Origin: Nocardioides marmotae
GTDB lineage: Bacteria; Actinomycetota; Actinomycetes; Propionibacteriales; Nocardioidaceae
Length of the DNA: 64,000 nucleotides
Assembly (NCBI RefSeq): GCF_013177455.1
Contig: NZ_CP053660.1
Span: 4,278,001-4,342,000 of the forward strand
Direction of reading: 5' to 3'
Shown: piece after piece, positions 1-7,227 of the stretch
How positions within the stretch are numbered: the stretch's first letter is position 1
Layout of the letters: each line of letters starts with the position of its first letter
Translations under genes and position numbers: made by a program
The notes under the pieces: model-generated
Told to the model about the DNA's origin: nothing
What the model saw: the letters and a program-made list of their open reading frames with translations, nothing else
The model's database searches: none

Positions 1-465
1 GTGCAGCTGCCAGGCGAGGTCGGCCAGCAGCGCCTCCCCCTCGCCGGTGAGCACCATGTCGCCGTCCCACTTCATCGAGTAGCTCGTGCGGACGTGGGAG
101 AAGGACCAGTTGTAGAAGTGGGTCAGGGAGTGGACCGAGTGCGGCGGCGTCGCGAGGTGCTCGGTGCCGGCGCGGCTCACGCGGAACGGGTAGGACGTGA
201 CCTCGATCCGGTCGCTCGCGCCGCACTCCTCCGCGACCCGCCGGGCCACCTCGGCCGTGCCGTCGTCGGACTGGTTGTCCACCAGCACCACCCGCTGGAC
301 CGCCCGCAGCATCGGCGGGAGGACCCAGGGGAGGTTGCGGGCCTCGTTCTTCACGCGGAACACGCAGGTCAGCCCGGGGTCGAGCGGGCCCTCCTGCCAC
401 GCCCAGCTGACGTCGTACGCCGCGTCGCCCTCGAGGCAGGCGATGTCGGGCCGGCGGGTGCTCAT
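1..465 (-). CDS. Family 2 glycosyltransferase, N-terminal part only
   Basis: This is the first 155 codons of a gene that runs off the left edge of the window. The translation begins MSTRRPDIACLEGDAAYDV. It contains a GT-A type nucleotide-binding start (LTCVFRVKNEARNLPWVL), the segment VVLVDNQSDDGTAEVAR, and an acidic metal-binding stretch KWDGDMVL, as expected of family 2 glycosyltransferases that move a sugar from a nucleotide sugar to a glycan acceptor. The ATG overlaps the TGA of the upstream sulfotransferase gene (ATGA), so the two are co-transcribed. The acceptor cannot be told from the sequence. Confidence 0.85.
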   Translation of the reverse strand, partial: MSTRRPDIACLEGDAAYDVSWAWQEGPLDPGLTCVFRVKNEARNLPWVLPPMLRAVQRVVLVDNQSDDGTAEVARRVAEECGASDRIEVTSYPFRVSRAGTEHLATPPHSVHSLTHFYNWSFSHVRTSYSMKWDGDMVLTGEGEALLADLAWQLH

Positions 466-1541
466 CGCTGCTTGCCGAGCGCCTTGCGCAGGCCACGGCG
501 GGCGCTCGCCGGCACCATCGCGCGGACGCCGTGGGGGATGCGCTCGGCGCCGCTGCGGCCGGGCGGGAGCTGGTCGGGCTGCGGCTTCTGCGTCTGGCCC
601 GCGCGCTTGGCGGCCAGCGCGGTGGACTCGCTGAGGGCCTCGGCCTCGGCGTAGAGCTCGGCGTAGGCGGTGCGGAGCTCGTCGAGCCGGTCGTGGACCT
701 CGGGGGTGTCGCCGTCGTCGTCGGCGAGGCGGTCCAGCTGCTGCCAGGACTCCTCGGCGACCTCGCGCAGGCGGTCCGGGACGCGCACGTCGTCCCAGGT
801 CAGCTGCACCCGGCGCAGGGTCGGGTCGATGAACTGGTGGACCTTGCGGATGTCGTTGGCCGAGGCCGACTTCACCGCGTCGAGGTCGAAGCGCTGGCCG
901 AGGCCGAAGACCGGGATCGTCCAGTCGGTGAGCATGTCGTGGTAGCGGACGAAGGCCCGCGCGCTGCCCCGCGTCGAGCGCTCGGTGTGCAGCATCATGT
1001 TCACCCAGGCCGCCGTGCGGCTGATCTCGCCGGCGGTGCTGGAGGTGCGCCCGCCCGCGTAGTACTTCTGCTTGCTGCCCACGACCTCGGTCGGCGGGCG
1101 GAGCATCGTGACGTACGCCGGGGTGGCGTCGCAGCGCAGCGCGGCGCTGCGCCACAGGCCCATGAACCACGCCAGCCGCGGGTCCTTGACCACGAGCTCC
1201 GGGCCGCCCTCGACGAACTGCTGCTCCAGCCACGCGTGCAGCCGCCCGCGCAGCGGCTCGAACGTCGCGAGCTTGCCCGCCTCGAACCACGCCGAGGGCC
1301 GCGCGTCGGAGACCGCCACGTTGCAGCGCTGGAGCAGCTCGTGGTGGAAGTCGACGACCCACTGCGGCTCGCCGAACCCCTTCGGGTTGGTCTCGTCGGC
1401 CTGCACCTCCGGCTGCGGCACGTGCATGCCCAGCGTCTGCAGCGTCCCGGACATCGTGCTCGTCCCGCTCCGGCCGGACCCGACCACGAACACCACCCGC
1501 CGCTTCTCCGCAGGGGCCGGCGGGACAGGCGACGTCGACAT
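462..1541 (-). CDS. Sulfotransferase family protein
   Basis: This 359-aa protein carries the 5'-phosphosulfate-binding loop of PAPS-dependent sulfotransferases near its N-terminus (VVFVVGSGRSGTSTMSGTL, about residues 17-35). The later segment ELVVKDPRLAWFMGLWR fits the sulfotransferase core. It probably transfers sulfate from PAPS to a carbohydrate, since the next gene is a glycosyltransferase. The ATG is preceded by TAGGCT and a 7-nt gap, so the mRNA is probably leaderless. It ends in a 4-nt overlap with the glycosyltransferase. The acceptor is inferred only from context. Confidence 0.85.
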   Translation of the reverse strand: MSTSPVPPAPAEKRRVVFVVGSGRSGTSTMSGTLQTLGMHVPQPEVQADETNPKGFGEPQWVVDFHHELLQRCNVAVSDARPSAWFEAGKLATFEPLRGRLHAWLEQQFVEGGPELVVKDPRLAWFMGLWRSAALRCDATPAYVTMLRPPTEVVGSKQKYYAGGRTSSTAGEISRTAAWVNMMLHTERSTRGSARAFVRYHDMLTDWTIPVFGLGQRFDLDAVKSASANDIRKVHQFIDPTLRRVQLTWDDVRVPDRLREVAEESWQQLDRLADDDGDTPEVHDRLDELRTAYAELYAEAEALSESTALAAKRAGQTQKPQPDQLPPGRSGAERIPHGVRAMVPASARRGLRKALGKQR

Positions 1542-1548
1542 GGCCCTC

Positions 1549-1554
1549 AGCCTA
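1549..1554 (-). promoter_or_regulatory. Leaderless -10 element of the sulfotransferase gene
   Basis: On the minus strand TAGGCT lies 7 nt before the ATG at 1541. This TANNNT-N7-start arrangement places the expected transcription start on the start codon. No clear -35 is seen. Confidence 0.55.
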
Positions 1555-1649
1555 GGAGATGTGCCTGGCAGGACCTGCCACCTGTTCCCGGCCGGGTCGT
1601 CGCGGTCACAGGGTCGGTCGTCTGCGGGTCGCCAGACCCGGTGGCTCGA

Positions 1650-1978
1650 CTGCGGCCTGCGGGTCGTGGGTGGTCGCGGTGGTGGCAGCTATCGGGAGAG
1701 GTACGCCGTGGTCGCGGTCGCTTCCCGGCTCGCGGTGCGCGCCCCGCCTCGGGGTGGGCCGGTCGGTTCATCAAGGTATGCAGGCAAACCGTCACTTCCC
1801 AGGGTGAGCTCGCACGGGGAAGTGACGCCTCGGCGACATACCTTGATGAAACAACCGCTGATGATGTTTCGGGGTTGCTGGGACGCCTCCGAAAACTGGT
1901 CGAAGTTGCGTCTCAATATTCGGTCTGACCTGGGGAAACGGTACTTTGACTGTCGGTGGTGAGTGCTTGAGTAGACCC
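1650..1978 (+). repeat. Conserved 5' flank of 13E12 copy 1
   Basis: The stretch from CTGCGGCCTGCGGGTCG to the ATG is repeated at 56825-57000 before the second 13E12 copy. The match includes CGGTCTGACCTGGGGAAAC and TTGAGTAGACCCATGG. The flank here is about 153 bp longer because of an insertion at roughly 1737-1889. So the repeat unit is more than the coding region. No other gene is seen in the 437-bp gap 1542-1978. Confidence 0.7.
1767..1850. repeat. 84-bp interrupted palindrome (MITE-like insertion)
   Basis: The outer arms TTCATCAAGGTATG (1767-1780) and CATACCTTGATGAA (1837-1850) are perfect complements. The inner arms GTCACTTCCC (1791-1800) and GGGAAGTGAC (1817-1826) are also perfect. The unpaired flanks are 10 nt on each side and the central loop is 16 nt. 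The element sits inside the ~153 bp that copy 1 has and copy 2 lacks, so it looks inserted. Target-site duplication is not obvious by eye. Confidence 0.7.
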
Positions 1979-3244
1979 ATGGCCAAGGACTCCCGACACC
2001 ACGCACACACCGTGTGCCGGGCTGTCGCGAAGTCCCGCCGCAAGACCCGCCAGGCGGCGACCGCGGAGCTGTGGTCGATGTCCGACGAGGACGTCGAAGC
2101 CACCCTCGTCGAAGCCTCCCGGCTGCGTGCCCAGGCAGTGGCGTTGGAGCTGCGGCTGGTCGCTGAGGCCGACCGGCGGCATGCCGGCGAACGAGCCGGG
2201 GCCACCGACACGGCGTCGTGGTGGGCCCACCGGACCCGGCAGGAACGGCGGGTGGCGAAGGGCCGGGCCCGGCTCGCCGAATCCCTGGACCGGCACGAGC
2301 CGACCTCGGCTGCCCTGGTCGAGGGCGCGATCTCGGTCGACCACGCCCGGTGATCACCCCTGTGTCGACCGGCTGCCCGAGGACCTGGAAGACCCGACCG
2401 TCCCGGCGCGGGCCGAGCAGCACCTCCTCGACGAGGCGGCGCATCTCGACCCGAAGACGCTGGCGTGCTCGCCAAGCACGTCCTGACCGTGGTCGCTCCC
2501 GAGATCGGCGAGGCACGCGACGCCCGTGCCCTGGAGCGTGAGGAGCGTGAGGCTCGGGCGGGTGCGTGGCTGACCATGTGTCCGGACGGGAAGGGCTCGG
2601 TGCGGGGCAAGTTCTCCATCCCCGAGCTGCACGCCGCGATGCTCCACAAGACCCTCCTCGCATACGCCGCACCCAAGCACCAGACCGCTACCCGCACCGA
2701 AGACCCCGACGCGGTCGAGCAGGTCGAGCGGCGGCCCTCCCCGGAACGGATGGGGGACGCGTTCTGCGAGCTCCTCGAACGGCTCCCCACCGACCAGCTC
2801 CCGAAGCTCGGCGGTCTCAACGCGACCGTCGTGGTCACGATGGATCTCGACTCGCTCATGGGTGGGCTCGCACCTGGGGTGCTCGACGACGGGAGCGTGA
2901 TCTCCGCCGCCACCGCCCGCCGCCTCGCCTGCGAAGCCGGCCTCATCCCGGCCGTGCTCGGCACGAAGTCCGAGCTGCTCGACCTCGGCCGGAGGACCCG
3001 ACTGTTCTCCGGCCCCCAGCGCCGCGGCCTCAACCTCACCCAGCCCACCTGCACCGCCGAGGGCTGCGACTGGCCCGCCCACCTCTGCCACGCCCACCAC
3101 GACCAACCCTGGTCCAGTGGCGGCAAGACCGACCTGGCCAACGCCCGCAACCTCTGCCCCCGACACCACGCCCGCATCCACGACCCCGCCTTCGAGACCG
3201 CCCACCTCCCCGACGGGCGGGTCGCCTTCCACCGAAGGACATAG
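1979..3244 (+). pseudogene. 13E12 repeat family DUF222-HNH endonuclease, frameshifted copy
   Basis: The sequence is homologous along its whole length to the intact gene at 57001-58260. Relative to that copy, small deletions near 2351 (CCCGGG became CCCGG, giving a TGA at 2351-2353) and near 2365 move the reading frame. Another 1-bp deletion near 2466 (GGCGGTG became GGCGTG) restores it. The middle frame still reads CVDRLPEDLEDPTVPARAEQ, matching the sister copy. The C-terminal frame (2465-3244) keeps the HNH region (CTAEGCDWPAHLCHAHHD, then CPRHHARIHD). The family is a multi-copy actinobacterial element of unsettled function. The lesions could be true decay or base-calling errors in G runs. 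Confidence 0.85.
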
Positions 3245-3281
3245 ACCGACCAGCCAGACCCGCCCCGCAGTCCGATCCCTT

Positions 3282-3949
3282 GACCACCGCAACCACAACG
3301 GTCGACCCCCGCCAACCGCAAGCCGACAAGCAACCGCGCCCAGGTGCCTCGACCCCAGCGGCGCGCAACCACGTCTTTCTCAGTCCTTCTACAACGCACC
3401 ACCCGCCGCCTCCGGTCGCGCCCGCACCGCCGCCACCAGGCCGCAGGCACCTCACCGGGCCTCGACACGCTCGCCAGGGCTCGCTGCTCGACCAGCGGAG
3501 CGAAGGCGTAACCCTCGACCACCGCAACCACAAGGGTCGACCCCCGCCAACCGCAAGCCGAGAAGCAACCGCGCCCAAGCACCCGCACCCCAGCGGCGAG
3601 CAACCACGTCCTTCTCAAAGTCCTCCTACGACGCACCACCCGGCAGCCGGACGACCACCCCGAGGCCCTGCGCCCCTCACCGGGCCTCGACACGCTCGCC
3701 AGGGCTCGCTGCTCGACCAGCGGGTGGCGGGGCACAGCTCCCGACCACCGCAACCACAGCGGTCGACCCCCGCCAACCGCGACCTGAGAAGCAGCCGCGC
3801 CCAGGTACCTCGACCCCAGCGGCAAGCAACCACGTCGTTCTCAAAGTCCTCCTACGACGCACCACCCGGCAGCCGGACGACCACCCCGAGGCCCTGCGCA
3901 CCTCACCGGGCCTCGACACGCTCGCCAGGGCTCGCTGCTCGACCAACGG
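3282..3949 (+). repeat. Three tandem ~210-bp units downstream of 13E12 copy 1
   Basis: The units span about 3282-3498, 3517-3723 and 3743-3949. Each starts with GACCACCGCAACCACA and GTCGACCCCCGCCAACCG. Each ends with CCTCGACACGCTCGCCAGGG followed by CTCGCTGCTCGACCA(A/G)CGG. A fourth unit, in single copy, follows 13E12 copy 2 at 58296-58514. The 750-bp stretch 3245-3994 holds no credible gene. Open frames across it are by-products of the composition. Confidence 0.8.
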
Positions 3950-3994
3950 GTGGCCGGGCTGGGACCAGTCGCTTGAGCAGTGACCGCAGGCGGG

Positions 3995-5638
3995 TCAGCG
4001 GTGGAGGCGGCGGCGGGCGCGGGCGAGCAGCGAGGCGCGGTCGGTCCCGGCCGGGTCGGGCTCGGGAGCGGGATCGGGCCGGGGCCCGGACTGGGGAGCC
4101 CGAGGGGAGGTGCCGGCCTTGGCCGCGTTCGGGTTCGGGCGCGGGCGCGCCTGCGGGTGGGGCCGCTCGTGCAGCTCGCGCCAGGACTCGGCGGGATCGA
4201 GAGGGGGGCCGGCGATGCCGGGCAGGCGCGGGCGCCTCATGTCCGCGACGGCGACGAAGCCGGCGTCCTCGGCCTCCAGCCACCACGAGCCGAACAGCTC
4301 GTCGACGACGTCGTCGAGGTCCTCGCCGGGGTCGGCGACCAGGTGGGCGCGGGAGACGGCGGCCGTGCGCTCGATGCGGACCACCGAGCCGTCGGGGCAG
4401 TGCACCTGGCGCAGCCCGTGGTGGGTGCGCTCGAGGTGCATCAGCATCGCGGCGAGCGCGAGCTGCCGGGGCGCCCAGCCGGCGCCGGGCAGCGTCATCC
4501 GGAACATCGCCGGGCAGCGCCCCTCGGGGAGCTCGGCGAGGAACCGGACGCGGGGGTCGCCGACGTACGACGCGTGCACCAACCGGGTCTCGAGCAGCGG
4601 CTCGGTGAGCGGCGAGCGGCGCTCGTCGGTGAGGGCGTCCCAGTCGCCGAGCAGCACCACCGACAGGTCGGCCAGGGTCGAGGCGAGGACCGCGTCGACG
4701 ACGGTGCAGACCGCCTCGTGGGGCTGGCCACGGGTGTCGAGGACGACCTCGAGGTACGGCACCGTGTAGAGCCGCCCCGGCCGCCGCTTGGGCCGCAGGT
4801 CGGGGACCCGGTCGGCAAGGTAGGGGTCGTTGTGGTCGTTGACCCGGTCGCGCTGGGTCATCACGTGCGACGGCCCGAGGTGCCAGCTGCGCGCGGACCG
4901 GTCGGGCACGAAGACCGCGCCGACCTCGGCGAGCCGGTGGCCGAGGTCGATGTCCTCGCCGAGGACGAGCGAGGTGTCCATGCCGCCGGCGGCGTCGTAC
5001 AGGCTGCGGCGCAGCGACGCGGTCGCCCCCACGTGCGTGCGCAGGGCCCGCGGCCCGGCCGAGCGGAGGTCGTCAGTGCGCTCGTAGGTCTGCTCGACCC
5101 ACTCGTGCGGCTCCCGCGGCCGCCCCTCGAAGTACGTCGCCACCGACCCGTCCGCGACGGCCGCCCGGACCGCTGCAGGGCCGGCCGCGAGCACCGGCTC
5201 CGGGTCGACGAACCACTTGTGGCCCAGCACGACGGCGTGGTCGATCGCGTGGTGCCAGCGCAGCTGCGCCTCGACGTGCTCCCGCTCGACCAGCATGTCG
5301 GCGTCGAGCCAGTGCAGGACGTCGCCGTCGGAGGCGAGCGCGCCGGTGTGGCAGGCGTTCGCGCGGCCCCAGCCGGACGCGACGCGCACGATCCGGGTCC
5401 GCTCGGGGCGCACCTCGGGGAGCTCCAGGTCGTCCGGGCCATCGTTGGCGACGACCACCTCGAGCAGGTGGGACGGGTAGGTCTGCGCCGCGAGCCCCGC
5501 CAGGACGATCGGCAGCAGCGTCTCGGAGCGGTACGCCGGCACCACCACGCTCACCGACAGCCGCGGCTCCCACGCCCCGAGCGCGGGCACCTCGATCACG
5601 CTCCAGTCGTTGTGGCGCACCCGCGGCTGCCCGCTCAC
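3995..5638 (-). CDS. Family 2 glycosyltransferase
   Basis: This 547-aa protein has a GT2 fold start (LSVSVVVPAYRSETLLPIVL), the segment LEVVVANDGPDDLELP, and a DxD motif in DVLHWLDADMLVEREHVE for metal and nucleotide-sugar binding. The later LVLGEDIDLGHRLAEVGA matches the GEDxDLxxR region of glycan-chain glycosyltransferases. The chosen start is the GTG that overlaps the upstream stop (GTGA), because it leads directly into the conserved domain. The C-terminal ~40 residues are Pro/Arg-rich. It belongs to the surface-glycan locus and acts in the cytoplasm or at the inner membrane face; the sugar is unknown. Confidence 0.85.
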   Translation of the reverse strand: MSGQPRVRHNDWSVIEVPALGAWEPRLSVSVVVPAYRSETLLPIVLAGLAAQTYPSHLLEVVVANDGPDDLELPEVRPERTRIVRVASGWGRANACHTGALASDGDVLHWLDADMLVEREHVEAQLRWHHAIDHAVVLGHKWFVDPEPVLAAGPAAVRAAVADGSVATYFEGRPREPHEWVEQTYERTDDLRSAGPRALRTHVGATASLRRSLYDAAGGMDTSLVLGEDIDLGHRLAEVGAVFVPDRSARSWHLGPSHVMTQRDRVNDHNDPYLADRVPDLRPKRRPGRLYTVPYLEVVLDTRGQPHEAVCTVVDAVLASTLADLSVVLLGDWDALTDERRSPLTEPLLETRLVHASYVGDPRVRFLAELPEGRCPAMFRMTLPGAGWAPRQLALAAMLMHLERTHHGLRQVHCPDGSVVRIERTAAVSRAHLVADPGEDLDDVVDELFGSWWLEAEDAGFVAVADMRRPRLPGIAGPPLDPAESWRELHERPHPQARPRPNPNAAKAGTSPRAPQSGPRPDPAPEPDPAGTDRASLLARARRRLHR

Positions 5639-7206
5639 GACGCCGCCCCCGCGCCGGGCACCGCCGCGCCGGGCACCGACAGGCAGGGCGTCACCAGCGG
5701 GCCCAGCCGCAGCCCGCGCCACTGGTCGCGGACCCGGTCGCTGCGCAGCAGGGCGCCCACGTGCTCGTGGCCCCCGCGGAGGCGGGCGACGTGCGCCAGC
5801 CCGTGCGTGCGGTACGTCGTCGCGCCGGCCGCCCGCAGCTCACCGGGCCCGAGGCCGGCCAGCGCCCGGTCGACCAGCACCAGCCCCTCGATCCCGGGGG
5901 ACCGGTCCGGCCCGGCGACGTACGTGCGCGTGGGGAGGAGCCGCCGGACCGTCGTGCCGATCGCCTCGGCGTGCACGACCTCGGCGGGCATCTCGACGAC
6001 GTCGGCGCCCGAGGAGCGGCGCGCCCGCAGCAGGTCGGCCAGCACCTCGGGGCCCCACCAGCCGTCCGCGGCGGTGGTGAGCACCACGTCGCCGCGGGCG
6101 GGCTCGCCGGGGGCGAGGACCTCGACGTCGACCCCGACCTGGCGCTCGACCTGGGCGCGGGCGTGGTCGAGACCGGGCCCGGCCGGGGCCGTCAGCACGA
6201 CGCTGAGGGTGGGCGCGGTCGCGGTGCGCAGCCCGGCCCGGGCGCCGGCGCGCGCCCGCCAGGCCGGCACGGCGTGGAGGTCGTGGGCGGCGCGGGCGAG
6301 CAGCACCGAGCGCACCTCGCGGTCCAGGTCCGCGGCGGCCGGCTCCAGCAGGTCGGCGAGCGCGGCGCCGAGCACCTCCCGAGATGCCGCGGGGACGGGC
6401 CCGGCCGGCAGGAGCGGGACGCCCGCCAGGGCCAGGCCGGCGACGAGCCGCTCGGGGGCGGGCCAGACGAGGCGGACGCCCTCGACGTCGCGCAGCGAGG
6501 CGACGAGCGCGGGGGTGGGCTCCCACCCGGGGTCGAGGTCGACCGCCGGGCGGGTGGCCGGGACGTCGGAGCCGCGCAGGTCGAGCACGGTGTCGTCGAG
6601 CGGGCCGACCGCGAGGTCCGGGCCGGCGGGGGGTCGCACCGGCTCGACGGTGAGGATCGTGGACGGCTCGGCTGGCAGCTCGCTGGGCGCGACGAGCGAG
6701 GCGGGCACGTCGTCGGTCACGCCCGTGCCGTCGACGGGGAGGCCGAGGTCGACCGCGGAGACCAGGCCGCCGCTGCCCGAGCCGCGGCCCGCGACGGCGC
6801 GCGAGCCGGTGCCCCGGGCCAGCTCGACGAGCACGTCGGCGACCGGCAGGCCCCGGGTCAGCTCGACCCGGGTGACCGCGCCGCCGTCGACGGCCCGGAC
6901 GTCCAGCTCGCGCAGGGCCGGCCACTCCGGCCGCGGGACGAGGGCCACCGGCGAGACCGCCGAGCGCAGCACCACGACCAGGGACCGCGCCCGGCCCAGC
7001 GGCGGCAGCGCCGAGACGAGCCGCCGCAGCGCGGTCTCGTCGGCGAGCGCGAGCGTCACCGACGCCCAGCCGCCGTCCCGGGCCGGCCGCTCCCCCACCG
7101 CGCAGACCGTCACGCCCTCGGCCGGGGCCACCGAGGACGGGTCGTCGGTCAGCACCAGGGCCGGGGTCCGGAGGTCCGCGGGCAGCGGGGCGGTGGGGGC
7201 AGGCAT
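5635..7206 (-). CDS. Glycosyltransferase-like protein
   Basis: This 523-aa protein starts MPAPTAPLPADLRTPALVL. The first ~310 residues resemble nothing I recognise and are rich in short beta-strand patterns. The C-terminal ~200 residues look like a degenerate GT-A domain: LSVVLTAPAGPGLDHARAQ, then WWGPEVLADLLRARRSSGAD. A clear DxD motif is not seen, so catalytic activity is uncertain. It overlaps the next glycosyltransferase by 4 nt and must be co-transcribed with it. It is read divergently from the gene at 7228, only 21 bp away. Confidence 0.6.
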   Translation of the reverse strand: MPAPTAPLPADLRTPALVLTDDPSSVAPAEGVTVCAVGERPARDGGWASVTLALADETALRRLVSALPPLGRARSLVVVLRSAVSPVALVPRPEWPALRELDVRAVDGGAVTRVELTRGLPVADVLVELARGTGSRAVAGRGSGSGGLVSAVDLGLPVDGTGVTDDVPASLVAPSELPAEPSTILTVEPVRPPAGPDLAVGPLDDTVLDLRGSDVPATRPAVDLDPGWEPTPALVASLRDVEGVRLVWPAPERLVAGLALAGVPLLPAGPVPAASREVLGAALADLLEPAAADLDREVRSVLLARAAHDLHAVPAWRARAGARAGLRTATAPTLSVVLTAPAGPGLDHARAQVERQVGVDVEVLAPGEPARGDVVLTTAADGWWGPEVLADLLRARRSSGADVVEMPAEVVHAEAIGTTVRRLLPTRTYVAGPDRSPGIEGLVLVDRALAGLGPGELRAAGATTYRTHGLAHVARLRGGHEHVGALLRSDRVRDQWRGLRLGPLVTPCLSVPGAAVPGAGAAS

Positions 7207-7215
7207 GGTGCTGAG

Positions 7216-7222
7216 TAGGGTA
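7216..7222. promoter_or_regulatory. Shared divergent -10 element TAGGGTA
   Basis: On the plus strand TAGGGT (7216-7221) lies 6 nt before the GTG at 7228. On the minus strand the same bases read TACCCT (7222-7217), 10 nt before the ATG at 7206. The 21-bp gap leaves room for little else, so both genes may start from one symmetric element. Confidence 0.5.
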
Positions 7223-7227
7223 CGGCC

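Noticed and set aside
1767..1850. Integron attC site or retron msr-msd
   Set aside because: The palindrome has no GTTRRRY/RYYYAAC core at its ends, and there is no integrase or reverse transcriptase gene near it.
3282..3949. CRISPR array
   Set aside because: The units are about 210 bp and nearly identical along their length, without short repeats and unique spacers.
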